A DNA stretch of 64,000 nt from Pedococcus_A sp963730585 (GCA_963730585.1 CAVSSL010000003.1:1-64000), one strand, 5' to 3'; counted from the stretch's first letter, positions 51,886 to 60,132 are shown. The notes: generated by a model not told the origin, from the sequence alone. Translations and numbers: made by a program.

Positions 51886-51960
51886 CCGACCTTGTATGCC
51901 GCGGGGGCGGCACCCGGGGCCACGGGGCCGTCGAGGCGCGCGTGCGGCATACAAGGTCGG
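51886..51960. repeat. Palindromic element 1 (GTATGCCGC arms)
   Basis: The 17-mer CCGACCTTGTATGCCGC (51886-51902) is repeated as its exact reverse complement at 51944-51960 around a 41-base GC-rich loop. It lies between the MarR gene and the mutase promoter and could end the MarR transcript. A related element follows the mutase gene. Confidence 0.8.
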
Positions 51961-51975
51961 TGGAGGGGAGCGGCC

Positions 51976-52005
51976 GTGACAACTAGTAGGACGTCCTAGT
52001 AAATT
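51976..52005 (+). promoter_or_regulatory. Mutase promoter with palindromic operator
   Basis: TGACAA (51977-51982) and TAAATT (52000-52005) are spaced by 17 bases and form a good -35/-10 pair; TAAATT ends seven bases before the ATG, a leaderless arrangement. The spacer contains the perfect 12-bp palindrome TAGGACGTCCTA (51987-51998), well placed for a repressor such as the adjacent MarR protein. Confidence 0.65.
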
Positions 52006-52012
52006 GGCGGGC

Positions 52013-53773
52013 ATGGCTGAGACCCCCGCTCCCGAGATGTCCGGTGCCGCCCGCTGGCAGGCCCGCTACGACGCCGCCCAGGCCAAGGGCCAGGTGCGCG
52101 ACGCCGACTTCACGACCCTGTCCGGGATGGAGGTCGAGCCGGTCTACGGCCCGGCCGACGGCGCCGAGGTGGCCGAGCACATCGGCTGGCCGGGGGAGTT
52201 CCCCTTCACCCGCGGCCTGTACCCGACCGGCTACCGCGGCCGCGCGTGGACGATCCGCCAGTTCGCCGGCTTCGGCAACGCGGTGCAGACCAACGAGCGC
52301 TACAAGATGATCCTGGCCCGCGGTGGCGGCGGCCTCTCGGTGGCGTTCGACATGCCGACCCTCATGGGCCGCGACTCCGACGACCCGATGAGCCTCGGCG
52401 AGGTCGGGCACTGCGGCGTGGCCATCGACTCGGCCGCCGACATGGAGGTGCTGTTCAAGGACCTGCCGCTCCAGGACATCACGACGTCGATGACCATCAG
52501 CGGCCCGGCGGTCCCGGTCTTCTGCATGTACCTCGTCGCGGCCGAGCGCCAGGGCATCGACCCGGGTGTCCTCAACGGCACCCTGCAGACCGACATCTTC
52601 AAGGAGTACATCGCGCAGAAGGAGTGGCTGTTCGAGCCCGAGCCGCACCTGCGCCTGATCGGCGACCTCATGGAGTACTGCGCCGAGAACATCCCGGCCT
52701 ACAAGCCGCTGTCGGTCTCCGGCTACCACATCCGCGAGGCCGGCTCGACGGCCGCGCAGGAGCTGGCCTACACCCTCGCCGACGGCTTCGGCTACGTCGA
52801 GCTCGGCCTCTCCCGCGGCCTCGACATCGAGACGTTCGCCCCGGGCCTGTCGTTCTTCTTCGACAGCCACGTCGACTTCTTCGAGGAGATCGCGAAGTTC
52901 CGCGCCGCGCGGCGCATCTGGGCCCGCTGGCTGCGCGACGTCTACGGCGCCAAGACCGACAAGGCGCAGTGGCTGCGCTTCCACACCCAGACCGCCGGGG
53001 TCTCCCTCACGGCGCAGCAGCCCTACAACAACGTCGTCCGCACCGCCGTCGAGGCGCTCGCCGCCGTCCTCGGCGGCACGAACAGCCTGCACACCAACGC
53101 CCTCGACGAGACCCTGGCCCTGCCCAGCGAGCAGGCCGCCGAGATCGCGCTGCGCACCCAGCAGGTGATCATGGAGGAGACCGGGGTCGTCAACGTCGCC
53201 GACCCGCTCGGCGGCAGCTGGTACCTCGAGGCGCTCACCGACAAGATCGAGGCGGAGGCCGAGAAGATCTTCGACCGCATCCTGACGATGGGCGGCAGCG
53301 ACCTGACGTCCAAGGACACGGAGAAGCTCGCCGAGACCGTCCAGGCCAATGTCGGCAGGCGCGACGGCGGCAGCTGGCCGATGACCCGGGGCATCCTGCG
53401 CGGCATCGAGGAGGGCTGGTTCATGTCCGAGATCGCCGAGGCCGCCTTCCAGTACCAGGTGGCGCTCGAGAAGGGCGAGAAGAAGGTCGTCGGCGTCAAC
53501 TGCCACACCGAGTCGGTCAGCCACGAGCTCGAGATCCTGCGGGTGAGCCACGAGGTCGAGCGCGAGCAGGTGGCCACCCTCAAGGACCGCAAGGCCGCCC
53601 GCGACGAGGCAGCCGTGCGGGCCGCCCTGCAGCACATGGTCGAGGTCGGGCGCACCCACGACAACATGGTCCCCGCGATGCTCGACGCCGTGCGCGCCGA
53701 GGCCACCCTCGGCGAGATCTGCGACGCGCTGCGCGACGAGTGGGGTGTCTACCGGGAGCCCGCCCGCTTCTGA
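52013..53773 (+). CDS. Acyl-CoA mutase large subunit (methylmalonyl-/isobutyryl-CoA mutase type)
   Basis: A 586-residue substrate-binding subunit of an adenosylcobalamin-dependent acyl-CoA mutase. The TIM-barrel domain is complete: FPFTRGLYPTGYRGRAWTIRQFAGFGNA, GGGGLSVAFDMPTLMGRDSDDP, GYHIREAGSTAAQELAYTLADGF, RFHTQTAGVSLTAQQPYNN and LGGTNSLHTNALDETLALPS. The protein ends at EPARF without the C-terminal B12-binding domain, so a separate small subunit must be supplied elsewhere. Such mutases rearrange methylmalonyl-, isobutyryl- or similar acyl-CoAs; which one cannot be settled by eye. Start ATG 52013 fits the leaderless promoter. MeaB, its usual chaperone, is encoded at 41.6 kb. Confidence 0.92.
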   Translation: MAETPAPEMSGAARWQARYDAAQAKGQVRDADFTTLSGMEVEPVYGPADGAEVAEHIGWPGEFPFTRGLYPTGYRGRAWTIRQFAGFGNAVQTNERYKMILARGGGGLSVAFDMPTLMGRDSDDPMSLGEVGHCGVAIDSAADMEVLFKDLPLQDITTSMTISGPAVPVFCMYLVAAERQGIDPGVLNGTLQTDIFKEYIAQKEWLFEPEPHLRLIGDLMEYCAENIPAYKPLSVSGYHIREAGSTAAQELAYTLADGFGYVELGLSRGLDIETFAPGLSFFFDSHVDFFEEIAKFRAARRIWARWLRDVYGAKTDKAQWLRFHTQTAGVSLTAQQPYNNVVRTAVEALAAVLGGTNSLHTNALDETLALPSEQAAEIALRTQQVIMEETGVVNVADPLGGSWYLEALTDKIEAEAEKIFDRILTMGGSDLTSKDTEKLAETVQANVGRRDGGSWPMTRGILRGIEEGWFMSEIAEAAFQYQVALEKGEKKVVGVNCHTESVSHELEILRVSHEVEREQVATLKDRKAARDEAAVRAALQHMVEVGRTHDNMVPAMLDAVRAEATLGEICDALRDEWGVYREPARF

Positions 53774-53785
53774 CCCTCACCCACC

Positions 53786-53848
53786 TCGTATGCCGCGGGA
53801 GCGCCAGAGGTGCCGATGGGCACCGTGGGGCGCGCCCGCGGCATACGA
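53786..53848. repeat. Palindromic element 2 (GTATGCCGC arms)
   Basis: TCGTATGCCGCGGG and the next six bases (53786-53805) pair with 53829-53848 with one mismatch in 20, around a 23-base loop. It lies 12 bases after the mutase stop, so it can act as terminator. Its core matches element 1 at 51886-51960. Confidence 0.8.
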
Positions 53849-53870
53849 CGTCGTGAGTCACGACGTGGCG

Positions 53871-54527
53871 TCAGCCGGGCTGCGAGCGCAGCGGGTTGGT
53901 GGCCCGCCGCTTGGCGAGGAGCAGCCGGGCGTACGCCACGTCGGCGAGCAGGTCGATCAACCCGTCGACGAAGGCGGCGTCCGGTTCCCCGGTGGCCAGG
54001 GCCCGGTGCAGCACCGCGCCAACCACGACGTCGCCGAGCAGGTCGACGTCGACCATGTCGGCACGGATCTCACCGCGGCCGATGGCGCGCTCCACGGCCC
54101 GCGCCACCAAGGCGTGCAGGCGGGTGGAGAGCGAGGCACGCACCGCCCTGCCCACACCATCGGGGTCGCGGGCCGACTCGGCCAGCAGCGCGGCATACGC
54201 GCCCCCGGTGGAGGGGTCGCTCAGCAGGCGCGCAGCCTCGTCGATCCCGGCCCGCATGTCGGCAGCGAGGGAGCCCCGGTCGCCGGAGTCGATGGTGTCG
54301 AAGGTCACCGCCACGGCGTGGACCGCGAGCTCGACCTTGGAGGGCCAGCGCCGGTAGACGGTCGTCTTGGCCACGCCGGCCCGGGTGGCGACCTGTTCCA
54401 TGGTCAGGCCGCCGACGCCCTGCTCGGCCAGCAGCTCGCGCGCAGCACGCGTGATCGCCTGCTCGGTCGCCGCCTCACGCGGTCGGCCGGGCCGGCGGGA
54501 GCCGGTGGAGGGCTCGGGTGAGGTCAT
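53871..54527 (-). CDS. TetR-family transcriptional regulator
   Basis: A 218-residue TetR/AcrR-type repressor. After a Ser/Pro/Arg-rich N-terminus (GSRRPGRPREAATEQAI) the DNA-binding domain reads LLAEQGVGGLTMEQVATRAGVAKTTVYRRWPSKVELA, followed by an all-helical ligand-binding domain. Ligand unknown. It converges on the mutase gene and is divergent from the membrane-protein gene at 54666, which may be its target. The ATG at 54527 is chosen; an in-frame start ten codons upstream is less likely. Confidence 0.87.
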   Translation of the reverse strand: MTSPEPSTGSRRPGRPREAATEQAITRAARELLAEQGVGGLTMEQVATRAGVAKTTVYRRWPSKVELAVHAVAVTFDTIDSGDRGSLAADMRAGIDEAARLLSDPSTGGAYAALLAESARDPDGVGRAVRASLSTRLHALVARAVERAIGRGEIRADMVDVDLLGDVVVGAVLHRALATGEPDAAFVDGLIDLLADVAYARLLLAKRRATNPLRSQPG

Positions 54528-54665
54528 CTGGCCGATGATGCCACCAGCCGCACGCAAACGAGGGCCGCGATTTGGCCTCCGGCACGGTCTGGGTCATGGT
54601 GGAGGGATGCCGACCGCCCCCACCTGCATGGCGGCCGGCCGTCTCACGTAAGGAAACAAGCAGCA

Positions 54666-55409
54666 GTGTCACCAGTGTCCAAGCGGGCCGCGCTGGGCGT
54701 GCTGACCCTCGCGGGCCTCGTGCTGGCCGGTGCCGGCCTGTGGTTCCTCAGCCACCTGGGCCTCTCCGGCAGCGCCTCGTTCTCGGCCCAGCCGTCCAGC
54801 AGCCGCATCGTCGTGCTCGACCCCTCCGTGCTCAACCGTGTCGACGCCCCCGTGACCCTCACCGCGAAGGCCAGGGACGGCAGCGAGGTGTGGATCGGCC
54901 GCGCCACCCCCAGCGACGCGTCGTCCCTGGTGGGCAAGGCCGCGACAACGTCGGTCACCGGCGTCTCCGTCAGCGGCTGGCAGCTCGAGACAGGTCAGGG
55001 CGGAACGGGCGCAGCTCCCGCGCTGGGAACCACCGACCTGTGGCGCCAGCAGGTGGGCGCCAAGGGCACGGCCACCATGACGGTGGAGCAGGAGAACGCC
55101 CCCGAGACGGTGGTCGTCGCCACGGCTTCGGGCAAGCCCGCCGACCTGTCCGAGCTGACCCTGCAGTGGCAGCGGCCGGCCTGGTCGCTCGAGGCCCTCG
55201 CAGCCCTCGTGCTCGGTCTGCTGGTCGCCGCCGCCGGTGTCTTCGGCCTGGTGCGGCTGCGGGGGAGCGACGCGACCACTCGGCCCCAGCAGCGGACCCC
55301 CAGCGGGCCAGTCGAGCCCCCGACCGCCGCGCAGCCGGTCGAGCCGCCGACCGCCACGCAGCCCATCCAGCAGCCGACCGCCACGACCACCGAGGAGGGA
55401 CGCCCATGA
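54666..55409 (+). CDS. Membrane protein with exported domain, function unknown
   Basis: A 247-residue protein: an N-terminal membrane segment (ALGVLTLAGLVLAGAGLWFLS), an extracytoplasmic domain of about 120 residues rich in Val/Ser/Thr strands (RIVVLDPSVLNRVDAPVTLTA, TATMTVEQENAPETVVVA), a second membrane helix (LEALAALVLGLLVAAAGVFGLV) and a Pro/Thr/Gln repeat tail (EPPTAAQPVEPPTATQP). No family recognised. GTG 54666 has AAGGAAA upstream; a GTG nine bases on is possible. It is coupled to the lipoprotein gene that follows (ATGA). Confidence 0.7.
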   Translation: MSPVSKRAALGVLTLAGLVLAGAGLWFLSHLGLSGSASFSAQPSSSRIVVLDPSVLNRVDAPVTLTAKARDGSEVWIGRATPSDASSLVGKAATTSVTGVSVSGWQLETGQGGTGAAPALGTTDLWRQQVGAKGTATMTVEQENAPETVVVATASGKPADLSELTLQWQRPAWSLEALAALVLGLLVAAAGVFGLVRLRGSDATTRPQQRTPSGPVEPPTAAQPVEPPTATQPIQQPTATTTEEGRP

Positions 55410-56452
55410 CGCACCCGTTCCGACGCCCCACCACACCGTGCCCCACCACGCCGCGCGCTGCCCGGCGAGCCCTGGCGGGGGTGGGGGCGCTCGCCCTGTC
55501 GTCGGCCGTGCTGGCCGGCTGCGGCCTCGGCGACGCCCTCGTCGGCGTCCAGGACGCGCCCCGCGAGGTCGGCGACACCGCCCCGGTCAGCGCCGAGTCG
55601 GCCGAAGGCATCGCGACCCGCGTGCTGACCGACGCCACCCGCGCCCGCGAGGCCACCGGCGCGGAGGCCAAGCAGCTGCGCGCCAAGGCCCTGACCGGCG
55701 CCGCGCTCACCGTCTCGAACGCCGACAGCCGCCTGGCCCGGGCCGGTTCGACCTCCACCGAGCCGGTCACCAAGCCCGAGGCGCCGAAGGTGCTCGGCAT
55801 CTCCCGTGGCAACAGCTGGCCGCGGGTCATGCTGGTGCAGAGCAGCCGTGAGGACGGCAAGACGGCCCTGAACCTGCTGGTGTCCGAGAGCGCCACCGAG
55901 CCCTTCAAGCTGGCCTCGAGCGCGCCGATGCAGCCGGGCACCAGCGTCGCCGCCCTCGACAGCCTCGACCAGGGCTCCCCGCTGAACACCGCGGGCAAGG
56001 GCCTCGCCGTGGCGCCCAAGGCGCTGCTGGAGGAGTATGCCGCGAGCCTGGACTTCCCGAAGCCCGCAACCGCGGAGCACGTCAACCAGACCGACGCCTT
56101 CGCCCGCGCCGTGCGGGCCAACGCCACGACGCAGGCGACCTCGCTGTCGAAGCTGGCGTCCCTGACCCAGAAGCACGTGGCCCAGCCCGAGAACACCGTG
56201 GCGATCTCGCTGAAGGACGGCGGGGCGCTGGTGTTCGGGCTGATGGAGCGCACCGACACGATCACGCTGAAGCCGAGCGGCAAGTCGCTGACGCCGAACG
56301 CCGACTTCCAGAAGCTGCTGGGCAAGAAGACGCTGACCAAGCGCGCGCAGATGCGCACCTTCGAGACCGTCGTCTTCACCGTGCCGGCCAAGGCGGGCAA
56401 GGCGAACCTCGTCGCGGTGGACGAGACACTGGTGTCCGCCAAGGGCGAGTGA
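55406..56452 (+). CDS. Lipoprotein, function unknown
   Basis: A 348-residue exported lipoprotein. The signal peptide ends at the lipobox VLAGCG (Cys about residue 39). The mature protein is a mixed domain (SAEGIATRVLTDATRAREATGAEA; PRVMLVQSSREDGKTALNLLV; FETVVFTVPAKAGKANLVAV) with no motif I recognise. It overlaps the upstream membrane-protein gene by four bases, so the pair probably acts together at the cell surface. Confidence 0.72.
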   Translation: MTHPFRRPTTPCPTTPRAARRALAGVGALALSSAVLAGCGLGDALVGVQDAPREVGDTAPVSAESAEGIATRVLTDATRAREATGAEAKQLRAKALTGAALTVSNADSRLARAGSTSTEPVTKPEAPKVLGISRGNSWPRVMLVQSSREDGKTALNLLVSESATEPFKLASSAPMQPGTSVAALDSLDQGSPLNTAGKGLAVAPKALLEEYAASLDFPKPATAEHVNQTDAFARAVRANATTQATSLSKLASLTQKHVAQPENTVAISLKDGGALVFGLMERTDTITLKPSGKSLTPNADFQKLLGKKTLTKRAQMRTFETVVFTVPAKAGKANLVAVDETLVSAKGE

Positions 56453-56473
56453 CCACGACGGACGGACCTGCGG

Positions 56474-56479
56474 CAGAAT
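56474..56479 (+). promoter_or_regulatory. Possible leaderless -10 hexamer (CAGAAT)
   Basis: CAGAAT lies seven bases before the ATG at 56487 and no Shine-Dalgarno sequence is visible. The first base departs from consensus. Confidence 0.4.
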
Positions 56480-56486
56480 CGCGGTC

Positions 56487-57482
56487 ATGACTGAGCAGCC
56501 GTTCAACGCCAGCGCCCTGCGTGGCGCCGTCGACCTGTCCGGACTCCAGGCGCCCCGGGGAGGTGCGGGCAGCCCCGCCGGAGCGCAGGGGGCCGGGCCC
56601 GGAGCGGGTGCCGCCGGCGCAGGAGCAGCCGGCTCGGCAGGAGGGCCCGGCGGCGCGACCGGGTCCAACCTGGTGGTGCAGGGCACCGACGCCAACTTCT
56701 CCGAGGTCGTCAACGCCTCGGTCAGCGTGCCGGCCGTCCTCGTGCTGTGGTCGGCCCGGCTTCCCGAGTCGGCGTCCTACCTCGAGACCGTGGTGGCGCT
56801 CGCCCAGTCCTACGAGGGCCGCTTCCAGGTCGTCTCGGTCGACGTCGACGAGAACCCCGGGCTGCTGCGCGCCTTCCAGATCCAGTCGGTGCCGGTGACC
56901 TTCGGCCTGGTCCAGGGCCAGCCGGTGCCGCTCTTCGCGGGCATCCAGGGCGAGCAGGAGATCCGCCCCATCCTCGACGAGCTGCTGGCGCTGGCCGTGC
57001 AGCACGGCGTCACCGGCCGCGTGGACGTCGGTGCACCGGCAGCCGAGGGTGAGCAGGAGGAGCCGCCGCTGCCGCCGCTGCACCAGGAGGCCTACGACGC
57101 CATCGAGCGCGGTGACCTCGACGCCGCGGCAGAGGCCTACCGCACGGCCCTGAAGCAGAACCCCGCCGACTCCGACGCCGAGCTCGGCCTGGCTCAGGTC
57201 GGCCTCATGCAGCGCACGGCCGGTGCCGATCTCCAGGAGGCCCGCGCGGCCGCGGCCGCCAACCCGGTCGACATCGACGCCCAGACGCTGGTCGCCGACC
57301 TCGACCTGCTCGGCGGCCACGTCGAGGACGCGTTCCTGCGCCTGATCGACCTGGTGAAGGCCACCAGCGGCGAGGAGCGCGAGAAGGTGCGCACCCACCT
57401 GCTCGAGCTGTTCGCCGTCATCGGCCCCCACGACGAGCGGGTGCGCAAGGCACGCACGTCGCTCATGAGCGCGCTCTTCTGA
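56487..57482 (+). CDS. YbbN-like thioredoxin-fold/TPR co-chaperone
   Basis: A 331-residue cytoplasmic protein. A Gly/Ala-rich disordered N-terminus (to about residue 60) precedes a thioredoxin fold (VNASVSVPAVLVLWSARLPESASYL ... VVSVDVDENPGLLRAFQIQSVPVTFGL) in which the redox CXXC is absent, as in YbbN/CnoX proteins, then TPR-like helices (AYDAIERGDLDAAAEAYRTAL, DSDAELGLAQVGLMQRTA). CnoX-type proteins hold unfolding clients for GroEL or DnaK. Start ATG 56487. The esterase gene follows after 26 bases. Confidence 0.85.
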   Translation: MTEQPFNASALRGAVDLSGLQAPRGGAGSPAGAQGAGPGAGAAGAGAAGSAGGPGGATGSNLVVQGTDANFSEVVNASVSVPAVLVLWSARLPESASYLETVVALAQSYEGRFQVVSVDVDENPGLLRAFQIQSVPVTFGLVQGQPVPLFAGIQGEQEIRPILDELLALAVQHGVTGRVDVGAPAAEGEQEEPPLPPLHQEAYDAIERGDLDAAAEAYRTALKQNPADSDAELGLAQVGLMQRTAGADLQEARAAAAANPVDIDAQTLVADLDLLGGHVEDAFLRLIDLVKATSGEEREKVRTHLLELFAVIGPHDERVRKARTSLMSALF

Positions 57483-57508
57483 CGCCTCGACCGGCCCCCA
57501 CCCTTCCC

Positions 57509-58558
57509 GTGCCCGCACCCAAGGTGCTGGACGACCACGTCCGCTTCCGTGTCGACGACCCCGACGCGGTGTACTCAGAGGTCGGCCTCGAGTGCAGCCC
57601 TGCCGTGCCGGGTCCTCGCGGCTTCGCGAAGGTCGAGGGCTGCTGGGAGCTGCGGCTGCCGCGTCCACCTCTCCAGCGCCTCGAGTACCGCCTGGAGCTG
57701 ACCAGGCCGGACGGCCACCACGACGTGGTCCTCGACCCCGGCAACCCGGTCGTCGTGCCGACCGTCTTCGGCGACCGCTCGGTGCTGGAGCTGCCCGGTT
57801 ACGCCGCTCCGGCGTGGCTGAGGGCGCCAGCCGTACCGGGGCGCTTCGAGGCGCTGGAGGTGACCGGCGAGACCGCCCAGGCGCTGCCGGTGACCGTGTG
57901 GTCGCCCGCGGACGTTGCGAGCACCGAGCCGCTTCCCCTTCTGGTCGTGCACGATGGCCCCGAGTACGACGTCTACGCCTCCATCACCCGCTACAGCGCG
58001 GCGCTGACCGCCGCCGGACGGCTGCCCGCCCACCGGGTCGCGCTGGCCCAGCCCGTCGACCGCGACGCGTGGTACTCGGGTTCACCCCAGTACCTGCGCA
58101 CGCTCCTGCGGGCCGGCCTCGAGCAGCTGACCTCGGTGTTCGCCACCTCGGGGCCGGTGGTGGTCATGGGGGCCAGCCTCGGGGGCCTCACGGCCCTGCT
58201 CGCCGGGCTCCTCGGGGCACCGCAGGTCGGTGGGGTGTTCGCGCAGTCCGGGTCGTTCTTCCAGGTGCGCCACGACGACGACGAGTCGGGGTTCCGGTAC
58301 TTCGGCCGCATCTCCCGCACGGTGGCCGCGGTGCTGGACGCACGGCAGACCGAGCACCCGCTGCAGGTCGCGATGACGTGCGGCTCCCTCGAGGGCAACC
58401 TCAGCAACAACGAGGACATGGCGGCCGCGCTGCGGCGGGCCGGCCACGAGGTCTCCTTCACGACGGTCCCCGACCTGCACAACTACACCGCCTGGCGCGA
58501 CAGCCTCGACCCGGCCCTGACCGACCTCTTGCGGAAATGCTGGGGCGCGAAAGGATGA
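57509..58558 (+). CDS. Enterochelin-esterase-like alpha/beta hydrolase
   Basis: A 349-residue protein with an N-terminal beta domain (residues 1-125) and a C-terminal alpha/beta hydrolase of the esterase-D/Fes type. LPLLVVHDGPEYDVYAS begins the catalytic domain, the nucleophile is in VVVMGASLGGLTALL (GxSxG), and VPDLHNYTAWRDSL supplies the His. No signal peptide, so it acts in the cytoplasm on a soluble ester. The GTG start lacks a clear ribosome site. An ATP-grasp gene follows after 33 bases, suggesting one operon that makes and cleaves or remodels a small ligand (inference). Confidence 0.82.
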   Translation: MPAPKVLDDHVRFRVDDPDAVYSEVGLECSPAVPGPRGFAKVEGCWELRLPRPPLQRLEYRLELTRPDGHHDVVLDPGNPVVVPTVFGDRSVLELPGYAAPAWLRAPAVPGRFEALEVTGETAQALPVTVWSPADVASTEPLPLLVVHDGPEYDVYASITRYSAALTAAGRLPAHRVALAQPVDRDAWYSGSPQYLRTLLRAGLEQLTSVFATSGPVVVMGASLGGLTALLAGLLGAPQVGGVFAQSGSFFQVRHDDDESGFRYFGRISRTVAAVLDARQTEHPLQVAMTCGSLEGNLSNNEDMAAALRRAGHEVSFTTVPDLHNYTAWRDSLDPALTDLLRKCWGAKG

Positions 58559-58591
58559 TCCCCGACCGCTGACGCCGGACAGGAGACCCCC

Positions 58592-60106
58592 ATGCCCCAG
58601 ACGCGAGAGCACCTGATCGGACTGCTGCTGGGCGCGGAGGGGGACTGGCCCGCGGCGTTCGAGGCCTTGTCACGACGCCTCGGGGTCGTCACCGCCCCCG
58701 ACGGGACAGCGCACCGGGTCGCCACGGAACGGCTGACCATCGAGCCGTTCAACCTGCGCGACAAGCCCCGCCACGAGCTCGTCATCGACCGGCTGGCGCA
58801 CTGGTACTACCACCCGCGCGAGTGGCTCAAGAAGGTCGCGCTCATGGACGACGTCTACCTGCTCAACAGCCCGTTCACGTTCCAGTCCATGGAGAAGCAC
58901 TCGGCCTACTGCGCGATGATGCGGCTGGGGATGCACGTGCCCGAGACGGTGCTCGTGCCCTACAAGCACCCGGTCGACAATGCACGCTGGGCCTTCACCT
59001 CGGCGAAGTACAACAAGTCCTTCGACCTCGACCGGATCGCCGACGACCTCGGCTACCCGATGTTCATGAAGCCGTTCGACGGTGGCGCCTGGCGCGGGGT
59101 GTCGATGATCAAGGACCGCGACGACCTGCACCGCGCCTACGACGACTCGGGCGAGATGCTGATGCACCTGCAGAAGGCCGTCGACGGCTTCGAGGTGTTC
59201 GCGCGGGCGCTGACCATCGGGCCCGAGACGATGATGATGAAGTTCCAGCCCGACGAGCCCATGCACAACCGGTATGCCGTGCGGCACGGCTTCCTGAGCG
59301 ACGAGGTCGGCTCCGAGGCGGTCACCATCGCCCAGACCGTGAACGCGTTCTTCCGCTGGGAGTTCAACTCCTGCGAGATGCTCGTCAAGGACGGTGTGGT
59401 CTACCCGATCGACTACGCGAACGCCTGCCCGGATGTGGCGGTGACGTCGCTGCACTACTACTTCCCGTGGGCGATGAAGGCGCTGCTGCGCTGGTCCGTC
59501 TACTGCGTGGCGACGGACCGCAGCCCGAGAACCCAGGTCGACACCGGGCCGTGGTTCACGGTGGCCGACGACCCGTCCCTCGACTACGCCGGCAAGCTCG
59601 CGGCCTACCAGCGGCTCGCGGACGACTACTTCGAGACGGAGCGCTACCGCGAGTTCTGCGAGACGGCCCTGCCGCATGTCGACGAGATGGTCTTGGAGTG
59701 GGTCGACTCCGACGACTTCCGCAAGCTGTTGACGAGCACGATCCAGCAGACCTACCCGCCGCACGAGTGGGACCGGTTCGAGGGCCACTTCGGCGGGCTG
59801 GTCCGGCTGTGGCTCAGCGACGAGCGGTCACGGCTGGGGGCCGGCGAGTCCGCGGCGGACGAGTCGGCGGTCGGCGGTCCGGCGCCGGCGGTCACCGGCC
59901 GAGTAGGGCGCGCCGGTCAGCAGGCGACCTTCTCGCCGGGCAGCGGCCGGCGCAGGGCGGCCGTCGGGGTGTTCCGCCGGCGACGCACGGTGCGCAGCTG
60001 GTCCAGCGTCGCCAGGTTGGGGCCGGGGGACGAGGACCGGGGGAACGAGGTGGCTGGGGCTCGGTGCTCTCGGTTCTCGCGGCTCATGGACCCTTCAACC
60101 TATTGA
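58592..60106 (+). CDS. ATP-grasp domain protein
   Basis: A 504-residue protein containing an ATP-grasp fold. LDRIADDLGYPMFMKPFDGGAWRGVSMI is the nucleotide-binding segment, MMMKFQPDEPMHNRYAV and EFNSCEMLVKDGVVYPIDYANACPDVAV cover the catalytic and metal-binding parts. Substrate unknown; ATP-grasp enzymes usually form amide or thioester bonds. AGGAGA precedes the ATG. The last 80 residues are Arg/Gly/Ser-rich and unlike the rest; a small minus-strand gene may occupy that DNA, so the true end may be near 59860 or the tail may be a frameshift product. Confidence 0.82.
   Translation: MPQTREHLIGLLLGAEGDWPAAFEALSRRLGVVTAPDGTAHRVATERLTIEPFNLRDKPRHELVIDRLAHWYYHPREWLKKVALMDDVYLLNSPFTFQSMEKHSAYCAMMRLGMHVPETVLVPYKHPVDNARWAFTSAKYNKSFDLDRIADDLGYPMFMKPFDGGAWRGVSMIKDRDDLHRAYDDSGEMLMHLQKAVDGFEVFARALTIGPETMMMKFQPDEPMHNRYAVRHGFLSDEVGSEAVTIAQTVNAFFRWEFNSCEMLVKDGVVYPIDYANACPDVAVTSLHYYFPWAMKALLRWSVYCVATDRSPRTQVDTGPWFTVADDPSLDYAGKLAAYQRLADDYFETERYREFCETALPHVDEMVLEWVDSDDFRKLLTSTIQQTYPPHEWDRFEGHFGGLVRLWLSDERSRLGAGESAADESAVGGPAPAVTGRVGRAGQQATFSPGSGRRRAAVGVFRRRRTVRSWSSVARLGPGDEDRGNEVAGARCSRFSRLMDPSTY
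59917..60087 (-). CDS. Possible small antisense gene
   Basis: A 56-residue frame on the minus strand, starting at an ATG preceded by GAAGGG and, nine bases further up, TAGGTT (60097-60102). It encodes a basic peptide (SRENREHRAPATSFPRSS ... TLDQLRTVRRRRNTPTAAL ... PGEKVAC) with G or C at nearly every third codon position. It lies wholly inside the C-terminal tail of the ATP-grasp gene; the two frames share wobble positions, so composition cannot tell which is real. Upstream it is divergent from the gene at 60145, about 57 bases away. Confidence 0.4.
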   Translation of the reverse strand: MSRENREHRAPATSFPRSSSPGPNLATLDQLRTVRRRRNTPTAALRRPLPGEKVAC

Positions 60107-60132
60107 CGTAGGTCGATATTCCTTGGCGGCCC

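Noticed and set aside
57509..60106. Siderophore biosynthesis locus based on the Fes-like esterase
   Set aside because: No NRPS, NIS synthetase, siderophore transporter or iron-box is visible; the esterase fold alone is not specific.
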